Shown: positions 25,437 through 33,594 of the stretch, one piece after another | How the letters are laid out: the number at the start of each line of letters is the position of its first letter | How positions within the stretch are numbered: the first letter of the stretch is position 1 | Source: Christensenellaceae bacterium | GTDB lineage: Bacteria > Bacillota > Clostridia > Christensenellales > Christensenellaceae | Reading direction: 5' to 3' | DNA: 35,398 nt | Assembly: GCA_017523755.1 (NCBI GenBank) | Contig: JAFWWA010000041.1 | Location: forward strand, 1 to 35,398 | The notes under the pieces: model-generated | Told to the model about the DNA's origin: nothing | The model's input: only the letters and a program-made list of their open reading frames with translations | Databases searched by the model: none | Program-made: the position numbers and the translations under genes

Positions 25437-26156
25437 TCATCTGTGCTCATCGTCAAAATAGTCCACAGCTTTTATATGACCTATATTAACTGTATCGAAC
25501 GCATATCTTAAAAACTTCAGAGTCTCGCTCCTGTCAGCTCCGTAAACAGCATCTGCTATATCCTTGACTCCTGATGAGTATATGAGCCTTAATATGGAGA
25601 TGAATCGTTCCGAGAACTCGACTCCTCCCTGGCAGTCTGCACAGACACATCCCCCGTGATCGAAATCTATTTTCACCACTGAAGGTTCCATGCAGTATAT
25701 ACAGTTCCCAAGACTTAGCCCCTGGCCCAGAGCATACATCAGTCTGAAAGAAAAAAACAGAAGCACGTCCATTGGATCAGCCCCTTTTGTAAGTCCGTAC
25801 AGACAGTTTATAAGAAGAGCGAACACTCTTCTGTCAGGAGACTCCGGTACAGTACATCTTTCCGCGGCGGCAAGCAGTATGCTCCCGCAGTAAAAACGGT
25901 CAAGATCGCTGCGCATCTCATAGAAATCATCCTTTACCACCGCCTGAGTGAGCGTATATCTTCCGTTTTTCTCATAGAGCTGCATCTCGGAACACACAAA
26001 AGGCTCGGAAGCTGCCGCAAGATGGCTTCCCTGTTTTCTGCATCCTCTTGAAAGCGCCTCTATCTTTCCCTTTTCCCCTGAGAACAGAGTCAGCATTTTG
26101 TCATTGTCCCGGTAGTTCTCAGCCCTCAGCACTACCGCCAGTACCGTAATATACAC
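25437..26156 (-). CDS. recO: DNA repair protein RecO
   Basis: 239 residues. RecO loads RecA onto SSB-coated gaps with RecR. An N-terminal OB-fold begins VLAVVLRAENYRDNDKMLTLFSGEKGKIEALSRG, typical of the family, followed by a helical domain and a four-cysteine zinc site (CIYC and CVCADC). It starts four bases after the era stop and is the last gene of the operon, before the terminator at 25375-25399. Confidence 0.94.
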   Translation of the reverse strand: MYITVLAVVLRAENYRDNDKMLTLFSGEKGKIEALSRGCRKQGSHLAAASEPFVCSEMQLYEKNGRYTLTQAVVKDDFYEMRSDLDRFYCGSILLAAAERCTVPESPDRRVFALLINCLYGLTKGADPMDVLLFFSFRLMYALGQGLSLGNCIYCMEPSVVKIDFDHGGCVCADCQGGVEFSERFISILRLIYSSGVKDIADAVYGADRSETLKFLRYAFDTVNIGHIKAVDYFDDEHR

Positions 26157-26160
26157 TATA

Positions 26161-27126
26161 TCAATCCCTGTTGCTGTATCCCAGTTCCTTCAGCATGAAA
26201 TTCGAGTTTCTCCAGCCTTCCTTCACTTTTACGAAAAGCTCTAAAAAGACCTTTGTACCTGTAAGCATCTCAAGGTCGAGCCTGGCCTCTGTACCTATCT
26301 TCTTCAGCATGGAGCCTTTCCTGCCGATGATTATCCCCTTGTGGGACTCCCTCTCGCAGTATATCACTGCGCTTATATTGGTTATCTCTTCCTGCTCTTC
26401 GAATTTCTCTATCTCGATCCCCACACCGTGAGGGACTTCATCCCTCAGATTAGTGAGCATTTTTTCACGGATGAGCTCTGAGGCTATGAATCTCTCTGGC
26501 ATATCGGTCTGCATATCGTCCGGATAGTATTTTGGCCCAAAAGGAAGCCTGTCCACTATCTCTTTCTCAAGTTCCTGAACGCCCTCGTGATACTTTGCCG
26601 ACAGCGCGAAAACAGTATCTGCCCCAAGGGTCCTTAAGAGATCCATCTGCGCAGAGACAGTTTCCTTGCCGACAAGGTCCTTCTTATTGACCGCTGCTAT
26701 CAGCTTTTTCCGGTCTAGTCTCGAGATGATCTCCTTGTCCCTCAGCATTATGCCCTTCTTTGCATCTATGAGCATAAGGATGACATCGACATCCCGTCCT
26801 GCGCTGTATGCGGTCTTCACCATATATTCCCCGAGTTTAGTCCTGGGCTCATGTATGCCGGGAGTATCCAGAAATACTATCTGGTATCCCTCTTTTGTAA
26901 CGACTCCCGCTATCCTGTTCCTGGTCGTCTGGGCTTTTTCTGAAACTATCGCTATCTTAGCCCCTACGAACGCGTTCATAAGAGTGGATTTGCCTACGTT
27001 CGGACTGCCTAATATGGCAACGAATCCGCTCTTCACATCAGCGCTCTTCCCGGCATCGTCGCGGCCGTCCCTGTCGCCGAAAAAGCTTGCTATGACGCTT
27101 TCGGTCATGTCTTTTCCGTCAGTCAT
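26161..27126 (-). CDS. era: GTPase Era
   Basis: About 321 residues. Era binds the 3' end of 16S rRNA and aids 30S assembly. G1 GSPNVGKST, G3 DTPGI, G4 NKKD and the C-terminal KH domain (VIYCERESHKGIIIGRKGSMLKKIG) are all visible. The N-terminus carries about 30 extra charged residues before the GTPase core, whichever of the starts is used. ATG 27126, with GAGG nine bases upstream and an eight-base overlap with the ybeY stop, is preferred over 27147 and 27108. Gene order ybeY-era-recO is standard for Clostridia. Confidence 0.95.
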   Translation of the reverse strand: MTDGKDMTESVIASFFGDRDGRDDAGKSADVKSGFVAILGSPNVGKSTLMNAFVGAKIAIVSEKAQTTRNRIAGVVTKEGYQIVFLDTPGIHEPRTKLGEYMVKTAYSAGRDVDVILMLIDAKKGIMLRDKEIISRLDRKKLIAAVNKKDLVGKETVSAQMDLLRTLGADTVFALSAKYHEGVQELEKEIVDRLPFGPKYYPDDMQTDMPERFIASELIREKMLTNLRDEVPHGVGIEIEKFEEQEEITNISAVIYCERESHKGIIIGRKGSMLKKIGTEARLDLEMLTGTKVFLELFVKVKEGWRNSNFMLKELGYSNRD

Positions 27127-27598
27127 ATGGACCTTCCTCTTTTCCAAGCACTTTACGCTGCATGGCTCTCATCATCCGTTCCTGTTCCTCGTCCATATGG
27201 TCGTAACCCATAAGATGGAGCGTCCCGTGGACTGCCAGGAAAGAAAGCTCTTCCTCAAGCGTATTCCCGTATTCCAGAGCCTGTTCAGCAGCTCTTTTTA
27301 CGCATATGGCTATATCTCCAAGGATCACGCTTTCCCCTTCATGCTCAAGGACCGACGCGTCCCCGCAGGGCCCGGCCAGGTCATTGGCGGGAAAACTCAG
27401 GACATCAGTTACGCTGTCGATGCCCCTGAAATCACCGTTCAGTTTTTTTATCTCTTCCTCACCTGTGAAGATCAGGCTTATCTCCGGATCGACTGCCCCC
27501 AGCTGCATCCTTACAGCCAGTGTCATCACCTGCTCTATATGCCTGATGATGCCGTCAGTTATGACGGCATCATCCTGTGTTGAATCAATATATATCAT
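27119..27598 (-). CDS. ybeY: rRNA maturation endoribonuclease YbeY
   Basis: 159 residues from ATG 27598, which has AAGGGA eight bases upstream and begins two bases after the pgpH stop; a longer frame from 27667 lies inside pgpH. The zinc motif is HGTLHLMGYDH (His124, His128, His134), with LNGDFRGIDSVTDVLSFP as the second hallmark. YbeY matures 16S rRNA 3' ends and takes part in ribosome quality control. Codons 9-18 form a perfect 13-bp hairpin in the mRNA (27545-27574). Confidence 0.94.
   Translation of the reverse strand: MIYIDSTQDDAVITDGIIRHIEQVMTLAVRMQLGAVDPEISLIFTGEEEIKKLNGDFRGIDSVTDVLSFPANDLAGPCGDASVLEHEGESVILGDIAICVKRAAEQALEYGNTLEEELSFLAVHGTLHLMGYDHMDEEQERMMRAMQRKVLGKEEGPYD
27545..27574 (-). 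repeat. Perfect 13-bp hairpin in the 5' coding region of ybeY
   Basis: GATGATGCCGTCA (27545-27557) and its exact reverse complement (27562-27574) flank a 4-base loop, spanning precisely codons 9-18 (residues DDAVITDGII). It begins 24 bases inside the gene, close enough to affect ribosome entry or elongation, though there is no T-run for termination. Confidence 0.65.
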
Positions 27599-27599
27599 A

Positions 27600-29753
27600 T
27601 CACTCGTCCCTTGCGTTTCCAGGATACTGTACTCTTTCGTGGTTAGCGCCCTCAAAGACTTTGACAAAAGCCTCTTTAATAAGTATGAAGTCTTTTATCG
27701 ATATATCGCACTCATCGAACTGGCCGTCATCTATCTTGCCCTGGATCAGTCTGTCTATGAAGCTGTATATCTCGTCTCCGTCTTTTAACGCATTCGCCCT
27801 TACCGCGGCTTCCGCAGTATCTGCCATCATAATGACGGCTGCCTCCCTGCTCTGCGGCTTAGGTCCCGGATATCTGTAATCCTCTTCGCGCGGCTCAAGC
27901 CCCTCTGCCTTTGCCCTGCTGTAGAAATAGTACACGAGGCTCGTGCCGTGATGCTGTTCTATTATATCCGTGATATTCTTAGGAAGTTTCTGGCTCCTCG
28001 CGATCTTGACCCCTTCGGAAACATGGCTCATTATTATCCTTGCGCTCTCCTCAGGGGAAAGGCTGTCATGCATGTTTGCAGCATGGATCTGATTTTCCTT
28101 GAACATCTGCGGATTCTTAAGTTTCCCCAGATCATGATAGTATGCCGCTACTCTTGCAAGCAGTGCGTCAGCTCCTATGGAGCTGCAGGCAGCCTCGGCA
28201 AGATTGGCGACTATTATGCTGTGGTGGTATGTACCTGGTATCTCATAGGTTATCCTTCTTAAAAGAGGACTTCCTGGGTCTGCAAGCTCAAGGAGCCTTG
28301 AAGGCGTAGACAGCGAGAACAGTACTTCAAATACGGGAAGTATGCCTATGCTCAGGAATCCGCACAGGATACCGCTGCCAAGTCCTATGAAAAAGCCTTC
28401 CGTGTACTGTGTTCCTGTAGCTCCAGCAAACATGCAGTAGATCACATTCACGACCGAAGTAGCGATACCTGCCGCGAGTCCGCTCCAGAGGAATCCGCTC
28501 CTGTGCTGCCTCCTTCTTAAGGTGATCATGGCGCTGTAGCTCCCCGCAAGCGACGCTATGAGGTATCTCAGCACCTCACTTGAAAACAGATATTCGACAT
28601 TATTTGCATGCAGCACGCTGAGTACTATCGAAAGAAAAGCCGCAAAGGCAAAGGCAAGCCTCCTCTTAAGTATCGAAGACGCTATGATAACAGGCAGGAA
28701 CGCCATCACTATCCTGGAGTCAAGGGATCTCGTCAGAAGTGTGGGCAGCACGCCAAGAAGCACAAGGAGCGCCAGGCAGAACTGTACCTGATAATCCTTC
28801 AATATATCCGGGTCGTTCTTATTTATATACAGAAAAGCGATCACATATATCAAAGCGAAGAACATGAAACTTCCGATCCTCTTAAGCACAAGCGACGAAT
28901 CGTCCTTCGTGAATCCCAGTTTCTTTAAAAGTTCATACTGCGCCTGGGTTATGCTCTCGCCCTGTCTCACTATATTCTGGTTTTTCTTATATACTATATT
29001 CTCAACGGTAAGGGCTGCTGCTTCCTTTGCCGTATCGGTAGCTTCGGTGTCATAGATCTTATTGGCACGCAGATCATGTTCCAGCACTGCTACAGCCAGA
29101 TTGATCCCATCATCGTCATATGCTCCCGCCTGCGACAGAAGCTCCTTCGATTCGGCGATCACGTCCTTTATATCTTCTTCGAGTATCCCTTCCCTGTACT
29201 TTTCGGATATGAATCCGATAAGAAGCGATTTCATATCGGATATCTCCGTTTCGGTAAGCGATGCGATAAGGGGGATATCATCCGAATCTATATATTCCGG
29301 CCCTCTTGAGGCGAACGCCCTCATCTCAGAGTTGGTCAGTATCGATGTCCATCTGACGCTTTTCGGCTGGAAGGTCACTGTTATACCGCGTTCCTCATAA
29401 TACTTGTCGAAGGATTCCTTAGCCGACGCTCTTATCTCCTCGAAGGAGTCGAAATCAGACTCTATCCTCCGTTCTGCTTCTTCCCTTAAGGAATCGTCTA
29501 TGCTGTAGATCGGAGGGACCTTCTGCTTTGCTTCCTCCCTCCTTATGGCGGTAGAATACTCATCGACCACGTCCTCGGGGGCGGTGATGGTCTTCGTGCT
29601 GATCTCGCCAACGGCAAATTCTTCCGTATCTGAGCTCACAGCGGCTGAAAGAGCAAAACTGCACACAAGAAAGAGAGCGATGAAATAAATGATTATCACC
29701 ACGAAGCTCCTGTTTTTCAGTCTGCCGACAGTCTGTGAAAAAACCTTATCCAT
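27600..29753 (-). CDS. pgpH: 7TM-HD family c-di-AMP phosphodiesterase (PgpH-like)
   Basis: 717 residues. An N-terminal membrane segment (about 17-38) is followed by a roughly 240-residue extracytoplasmic 7TMR-HDED region, seven membrane helices (about 290-480) and a cytosolic HD domain. The HD motif is seen in GTYHHSIIVANLAEAA and AAYYHDLGKLKNPQMF, with MSHVSEGVKIA and IIEQHHGT following. Members hydrolyse c-di-AMP to pApA. Weak AAAGG eight bases before the ATG is locked in a hairpin (29751-29770). Position between phoH and ybeY is typical. Confidence 0.93.
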   Translation of the reverse strand: MDKVFSQTVGRLKNRSFVVIIIYFIALFLVCSFALSAAVSSDTEEFAVGEISTKTITAPEDVVDEYSTAIRREEAKQKVPPIYSIDDSLREEAERRIESDFDSFEEIRASAKESFDKYYEERGITVTFQPKSVRWTSILTNSEMRAFASRGPEYIDSDDIPLIASLTETEISDMKSLLIGFISEKYREGILEEDIKDVIAESKELLSQAGAYDDDGINLAVAVLEHDLRANKIYDTEATDTAKEAAALTVENIVYKKNQNIVRQGESITQAQYELLKKLGFTKDDSSLVLKRIGSFMFFALIYVIAFLYINKNDPDILKDYQVQFCLALLVLLGVLPTLLTRSLDSRIVMAFLPVIIASSILKRRLAFAFAAFLSIVLSVLHANNVEYLFSSEVLRYLIASLAGSYSAMITLRRRQHRSGFLWSGLAAGIATSVVNVIYCMFAGATGTQYTEGFFIGLGSGILCGFLSIGILPVFEVLFSLSTPSRLLELADPGSPLLRRITYEIPGTYHHSIIVANLAEAACSSIGADALLARVAAYYHDLGKLKNPQMFKENQIHAANMHDSLSPEESARIIMSHVSEGVKIARSQKLPKNITDIIEQHHGTSLVYYFYSRAKAEGLEPREEDYRYPGPKPQSREAAVIMMADTAEAAVRANALKDGDEIYSFIDRLIQGKIDDGQFDECDISIKDFILIKEAFVKVFEGANHERVQYPGNARDE

Positions 29754-29770
29754 GAAAGAAACCTTTCATG
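29751..29770 (-). promoter_or_regulatory. Hairpin covering the pgpH ribosome site and start codon
   Basis: CATGAAAG and CTTTCATG pair perfectly (8 bp, 4-base loop). The upstream arm holds the AAAG of the ribosome site and the downstream arm holds the ATG start. The next hairpin (29769-29790) shares its two end bases, so the two cannot form fully together. Confidence 0.55.
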
Positions 29771-29790
29771 CGCCGTTCATATCCGGCGCA
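29769..29790 (-). terminator. Hairpin between phoH and pgpH
   Basis: TGCGCCG pairs with CGGCGCA (7 bp, 8-base loop) immediately after the phoH stop. It lacks a T-run on the minus strand. Likely an mRNA processing or partial-termination element. Confidence 0.5.
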
Positions 29791-29791
29791 T

Positions 29792-30763
29792 CTATCTTTT
29801 TCCCTTTTTCTCAGCTTTCTCAAAGGCCTTGACTATCTCCTTAACAAGCTTGTGCCTTACTACGTCCCTGTGTGTTAACCTTACAGCGGCTACTCCGTCG
29901 ATGGACTGGAGCATATCCGCAACGGCGGCAAGACCGCTCTTTTTTTCATCGGGCAGGTCTATCTGGGTTATATCTCCCGTTATAACGGTCTTCGAACCCT
30001 CACCGAGCCTCGTCAGGAACATCTTCATCTGCTCAAACGTACAGTTCTGAGCCTCATCCAGTATTATAAACGAATCGTTGAGCGTCCTTCCTCTCATATA
30101 TGCAAGAGGTGCCACTTCTATGACGCCTTTCTCCGCAAGCCTTGAATATGATTCGGTACCCATGAAATCGTAGAGGGCATCGTAAAGAGGCCTGAGATAG
30201 GGGTCGACCTTATTCTGGAGATCTCCGGGAAGGAATCCCAGCTTTTCCCCGGCTTCGACTGCCGGTCTTGTCAGTATTATCCTTGATACCTGCTTGTTCT
30301 TAAGGGCGATGACGGCTTTTGCCATGGCCAGGTAAGTCTTTCCTGTACCCGCGGGCCCGATCCCGAAGATAACGGTATTGTCATCTATCGCTTTTATATA
30401 CTGCTTCTGGCCAAGCGATTTGCACTTTACCGGTTTCCCCCTGAAAGTGATAGCCACTACGTCGCTTAGGGAATCGACAGCATCCTGCTGATCGCCTTCG
30501 ATCCATGAATCAAGAAGATAACTGACCGTATTCTCATCGACGGTACCGCCGGTCCTGACAAGGGAAAGAAGCCTTGAGACGGTATCCGAAGCCATTTTTA
30601 CCGCTTCCCCGCTGCCTGTTATCTCTACTCCGTCAGATATCTGCCTGAGATTTGCGCCTGAGACCTGTGCGATCTTTCTTACGTTCTCATCAAACTCTCC
30701 GAATATCTGCATCGCCTCTTCTTCGGTGTAGAATTCTATATTCACGACCTGCTGATTTTCCAA
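29792..30763 (-). CDS. phoH: PhoH family protein (PhoH/YbeZ-type ATPase)
   Basis: 323 residues. An N-terminal KH-like region (SGANLRQISDGVEITGSGEAV) is followed by a P-loop ATPase domain with GPAGTGKTY at 136-144 and Walker B FIILDEAQN, related to RNA helicases; family members work with YbeY in rRNA processing. The start codon is TTG at 30763, set by GGAGG six bases upstream. The C-terminus is Lys-rich. It is the first gene of phoH-pgpH-ybeY-era-recO and has a structured leader. Confidence 0.93.
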   Translation of the reverse strand: MENQQVVNIEFYTEEEAMQIFGEFDENVRKIAQVSGANLRQISDGVEITGSGEAVKMASDTVSRLLSLVRTGGTVDENTVSYLLDSWIEGDQQDAVDSLSDVVAITFRGKPVKCKSLGQKQYIKAIDDNTVIFGIGPAGTGKTYLAMAKAVIALKNKQVSRIILTRPAVEAGEKLGFLPGDLQNKVDPYLRPLYDALYDFMGTESYSRLAEKGVIEVAPLAYMRGRTLNDSFIILDEAQNCTFEQMKMFLTRLGEGSKTVITGDITQIDLPDEKKSGLAAVADMLQSIDGVAAVRLTHRDVVRHKLVKEIVKAFEKAEKKGKR

Positions 30764-30794
30764 TATGATCCTCCGCTGGAAAAATATAAATCCA

Positions 30795-30840
30795 TGACAC
30801 GACAGGGCCTGACCCTTCAGCCGTTTGCCCTTTTATGTCA
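30795..30840 (-). promoter_or_regulatory. Structured leader RNA of the phoH operon
   Basis: Three nested helices: TGACA/TGTCA outside, AGGGC/GCCCT next, and CTGA/TCAG around four bases inside, joined by internal loops. It ends 31 bases before the TTG start and is followed by an A/T-rich stretch with TATTTTT. It could be an attenuator, protein-binding RNA or processing site; no known riboswitch class is recognised. Confidence 0.4.
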
Positions 30841-30848
30841 GGTATCAG

Positions 30849-30879
30849 AATGATTACAAATCATTGTAACATAATCATT
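30849..30879. repeat. Nested AT-rich dyad upstream of phoH
   Basis: AATGATTA/TAATCATT arms (8 bp) enclose TTACAA/TTGTAA arms around ATCA. On the minus strand TTGTAA could be a -35 with weak CATAAA 16 bases further. Possible operator or promoter for the phoH operon. Confidence 0.35.
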
Positions 30880-30892
30880 TTTTAAATACCAC

Positions 30893-30919
30893 AAAAACCG
30901 CCGAAGGGGCCGCTTCCGG
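30893..30919 (-). terminator. Terminator after the nicotinamidase-like gene
   Basis: A GC-rich stem (CCGGAAG with CTTCGG, one bulge) on the minus strand leads into GCGGTTTTTGTGG. It begins 13 bases past the stop at 30932. Confidence 0.55.
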
Positions 30920-30931
30920 GTGCTAATTTAT

Positions 30932-31447
30932 CTAGATCACCCTAATCTGGCAGGCGCTCATCGCCTTTAACGCATTTTCGTGAGACTCAGGGGTAACTCC
31001 CGCGCAGCAGCGGCTGTCCACTGTTACAGGGACCTCGGGAAACGCTGCTTTTATTATCATCGCGTTCGATATGACGCATATATCCGTACACAGACCTATA
31101 AGGACTATCTCTTTTATCTCTTCTCCATCCGAAAGCGCTTCTATCCTCTCAGGCAGCTCAAGAGATCCAAAAGAAGGCTTGTCAAGGGGCTCCGTATCCC
31201 TTAACTCCTCAAGTTCATCTCTTATCTGCCAGCCATGTGTATCCTTTATGCAGTGAGGGACCGGGAGATTCCTCCCCTCCTGGGTATCCATGTAACCTTC
31301 ATCGTGGGTATCCCTTGTAAAGATCACCTTTCCTTCGAATCCCGCGATCTTTTTCCGCACTTCGGGCACTATGGCAAGAGCCTCTCCGGTGCCCAGGGCA
31401 CCGTCTATGAAATCGTTCTGCATGTCAACTACGACAAGGATCCTCAT
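30932..31447 (-). CDS. Cysteine hydrolase, isochorismatase family (nicotinamidase-like)
   Basis: 171 residues. The catalytic triad Asp8 (VVDMQNDF), Lys90 (LDKPSFGS) and Cys120 (IGLCTDICV) is present, with the metal-site pattern DTH (46-48) and His65. These features favour a nicotinamidase (nicotinamide to nicotinate, NAD salvage) over isochorismatase. It is shorter than E. coli PncA. GGAGGAGGG precedes the ATG. It lies between terminators at 31519-31546 and 30893-30919, so it is a single-gene unit. No promoter could be pinned with confidence. Confidence 0.85.
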   Translation of the reverse strand: MRILVVVDMQNDFIDGALGTGEALAIVPEVRKKIAGFEGKVIFTRDTHDEGYMDTQEGRNLPVPHCIKDTHGWQIRDELEELRDTEPLDKPSFGSLELPERIEALSDGEEIKEIVLIGLCTDICVISNAMIIKAAFPEVPVTVDSRCCAGVTPESHENALKAMSACQIRVI

Positions 31448-31518
31448 TTTCCCTCCTCCGATATCTGCATTCTCTCTTAATCACCGTATACAGATCATGT
31501 TTTAGTTGATTATATATG

Positions 31519-31546
31519 AAAAAACTCCTCTTAAGAAGAGGAGTTT
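31519..31546 (-). terminator. Terminator after hpf
   Basis: Minus-strand AAACTCCTCTT pairs with AAGAGGAGTTT (11 bp, 3-base loop), running into six T. It lies 12 bases past the hpf stop. Confidence 0.87.
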
Positions 31547-31557
31547 CATGATATGCT

Positions 31558-32100
31558 TTAGTTGGCTTCATCAGGTTCGAGAAGGCCCAGGCCTCCGTCA
31601 TATCTCTTGTACAGGATATTGATCTCGGAAGTCTTCTCATTGACGAAAGCGAAGAAATTATGGCCCAGCAGTTCCATCTGCTCTGTCGCCTCGGAGACCG
31701 ACATCGGTTTAGTCGGGAAGGTCTTCCTTCTTACGATCTCACCCGTTTCCTCTACGACATCATCATCTTCGTCATCATATACGAGCTCATCGCTGTAAAC
31801 GATCTTCTCATGGAGATTCTTCTCAAAGCGTGTCCTGTATTTTCTGACCATCCTCTCCAGTTTCTTCAGGCACGCGTCTACAGCGCTGTACATGTCCCCG
31901 CTTCTTTCCTCACACCTCAGCGTGGAGCCGGCGAACTGGGTCGTAACCTCACATATATGCCTTCCTCTCTGGATGGAAAGCATCGTACGGACCTCTGTAT
32001 CCGGCTTGAAATACCTTTCGAGTTTTTCAGCTTTCTTTGTTACAAGATCCTCAAGATAATCGGACACCTCAAAGCCTTTTCCCGTTATGATCAAACGCAT
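31558..32100 (-). CDS. hpf: Ribosome hibernation-promoting factor, long form
   Basis: 180 residues. N-terminal RaiA/YfiA domain (MRLIITGKGFEVSDYLEDLVTKKAEKLERYF, then MYSAVDACLKKLERMVRKYRTRFE), an acidic linker, and the C-terminal dimerisation domain (RRKTFPTKPMSVSEATEQMELLGHNFFAFVN) that marks the long form. Long HPF dimerises 70S ribosomes into 100S particles in stationary phase or stress. AGGGAG lies seven bases before the ATG. It is monocistronic, with a 260-base upstream region rich in inverted repeats. Confidence 0.95.
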   Translation of the reverse strand: MRLIITGKGFEVSDYLEDLVTKKAEKLERYFKPDTEVRTMLSIQRGRHICEVTTQFAGSTLRCEERSGDMYSAVDACLKKLERMVRKYRTRFEKNLHEKIVYSDELVYDDEDDDVVEETGEIVRRKTFPTKPMSVSEATEQMELLGHNFFAFVNEKTSEINILYKRYDGGLGLLEPDEAN

Positions 32101-32234
32101 GGCAGTTCTCCCTTCATTCCGGCAGCAGCCGGATATTTAGTTTTCATCGTACATATATATATTTCTCTCTTGATGCCGAATCTCCTTTTTTATACACGGA
32201 AGTTTTCATTTGTGTTTCCTGAATCCTTTCAGAT

Positions 32235-32290
32235 GTGAAATACTTGTCACACAGATTTAAACTGTTTTTCACAAAAGGATTAACATCCTT
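32235..32290. repeat. Cluster of inverted repeats between hpf and the GT4 gene
   Basis: GTGAAA (32235-32240)/TTTCAC (32267-32272) enclose ACAG/CTGT (32251-32254, 32262-32265); immediately right, AAGGAT-TAAC-ATCCTT forms another dyad (32275-32290). The 260-base divergent region otherwise holds the GT4 promoter; no clear hpf promoter was recognised. Confidence 0.45.
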
Positions 32291-32298
32291 CCTCAAAC

Positions 32299-32326
32299 TT
32301 GCACGGTACTTTTCAAATGCTATAAT
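32299..32326 (+). promoter_or_regulatory. Promoter of the GT4-MORN unit
   Basis: TTGCAC (32299-32304), 16-base spacer ending in TGC, and perfect TATAAT (32321-32326). The TGn extension compensates for the short spacer. Start expected near 32333, about 28 bases before the TTG codon. Confidence 0.68.
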
Positions 32327-32360
32327 ATAATCGGATTAGTATTATGGAAGGCTGATAGAT

Positions 32361-33512
32361 TTGAAGATAGTTTTATGTTCTGATTCTTTCATTCCTGTCA
32401 TAGACGGAGTCGGGCGCGTTACTTACGAATACGCGCAGAGACTTTCGGATCGCGGCAACGAATGCTATGTCGTGACCCCGGTCCAGAAGACCGGTTTCAG
32501 GGGCAGATATTCCTTTGAGATAGTAGACTATCTGTCGGTGGATACTCCCCTTGCTCCCCAGTATAAGAGCGGTATCGCGATAGCGGACACCCATTACCTC
32601 GAGCGTATATCAGGCATAGTACCCGATATCATACACGCTCACAGCCCTGGCACAGCCGGAGCCGAAGCATTGAGGCTGGGGGAAAAATACAAGGTCCCTG
32701 TCATAGGCACCTTCCACTCGAAATACTACGACGATCTCAAGCGGTATACGAAAAGCGAACTGATATCCTCGATAGGCGTCAGGATAATAGTAAACTTCTT
32801 CGAACGCTGCGACGAGGTGTGGACCGTCAGCAACTATGCCGCTGAGACACTTCACGAATACGGATATGTGGGCGATATAAAGGTCGTGCATAACGGCAGC
32901 TCTTTAAGGGATCCCGATCCGGGTCTTGAGAAAAGGGCAAGACAGGAATTCAATCTTTCAGACGATCCTATCCTTCTCTATGCAGGCCAGATAGACAGAA
33001 AAAAGAATCTCGGAAGGATCGTTGAGGCTGCAGCTGTATTAAGAAGACGCGGCAGGAGATTCCAGCTAATATTCGCAGGAAAAGGACCGGATGAGGATAT
33101 CATACGCAACTATGCGGAGCAGAAAGGCGCCGGTCCCGTAAGATTCACGGGCCATATCAGCGACACCGATCTGCTTGATGGGCTCTATATGGCGGCATCG
33201 CTTTTCATATTCCCCTCCCATTACGATACGCAGGGGCTCGTGGTGAGCGAGGCAGCCGGCATGGGCACTCCTTCAGTAGTCGTGAGGAACAGCGCTCCGG
33301 CGGAGTTCATTACCAACAGAAGGAACGGATATGTGGTCATAGATCAGGAAGACTGCATAGCTGATGCCGTTGACGATTATCTTTTAAAACTGGACGATAA
33401 AGGAAGATCTGAGATGTCCCTGAACGCCAGAAATGAGATACCTCTCGGATGGGATCCCATAATGGACGAAGTGGAAAAAAGATACAGATCACTTATCAGT
33501 AAGGGGCTATAG
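32361..33512 (+). CDS. Glycosyltransferase family 4 protein
   Basis: 383 residues, GT-B fold. The N-terminal domain starts MKIVLCSDSFIPVIDGVGRV with the glycine-rich acceptor loop, and contains IIHAHSPG and GTFHSKYYDDLKRY; the C-terminal domain has LLYAGQIDRKKNLGRIVEAA and the donor-site segment FPSHYDTQGLVVSEAAGMGTP. The usual EX7E donor motif has Asp in place of the first Glu. The start is TTG at 32361, with GGAAGG nine bases upstream. Related enzymes make glycolipids or cell-surface glycans; resemblance to glucosyl-diacylglycerol synthases is suggestive only. Followed 82 bases later by the MORN protein. Confidence 0.87.
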   Translation: MKIVLCSDSFIPVIDGVGRVTYEYAQRLSDRGNECYVVTPVQKTGFRGRYSFEIVDYLSVDTPLAPQYKSGIAIADTHYLERISGIVPDIIHAHSPGTAGAEALRLGEKYKVPVIGTFHSKYYDDLKRYTKSELISSIGVRIIVNFFERCDEVWTVSNYAAETLHEYGYVGDIKVVHNGSSLRDPDPGLEKRARQEFNLSDDPILLYAGQIDRKKNLGRIVEAAAVLRRRGRRFQLIFAGKGPDEDIIRNYAEQKGAGPVRFTGHISDTDLLDGLYMAASLFIFPSHYDTQGLVVSEAAGMGTPSVVVRNSAPAEFITNRRNGYVVIDQEDCIADAVDDYLLKLDDKGRSEMSLNARNEIPLGWDPIMDEVEKRYRSLISKGL

Positions 33513-33594
33513 TAAAGCATTTTGATTTCTATATCCCGATAATATCATTTCAACCGGGGCTTATCGTGAGGCGTGCCCCAAAACGGAGTGTAAA

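Noticed and set aside
26666..27583. 305-codon plus-strand open frame opposite era and ybeY
   Set aside because: It mirrors two conserved genes, has no domain-like pattern and no start signal.
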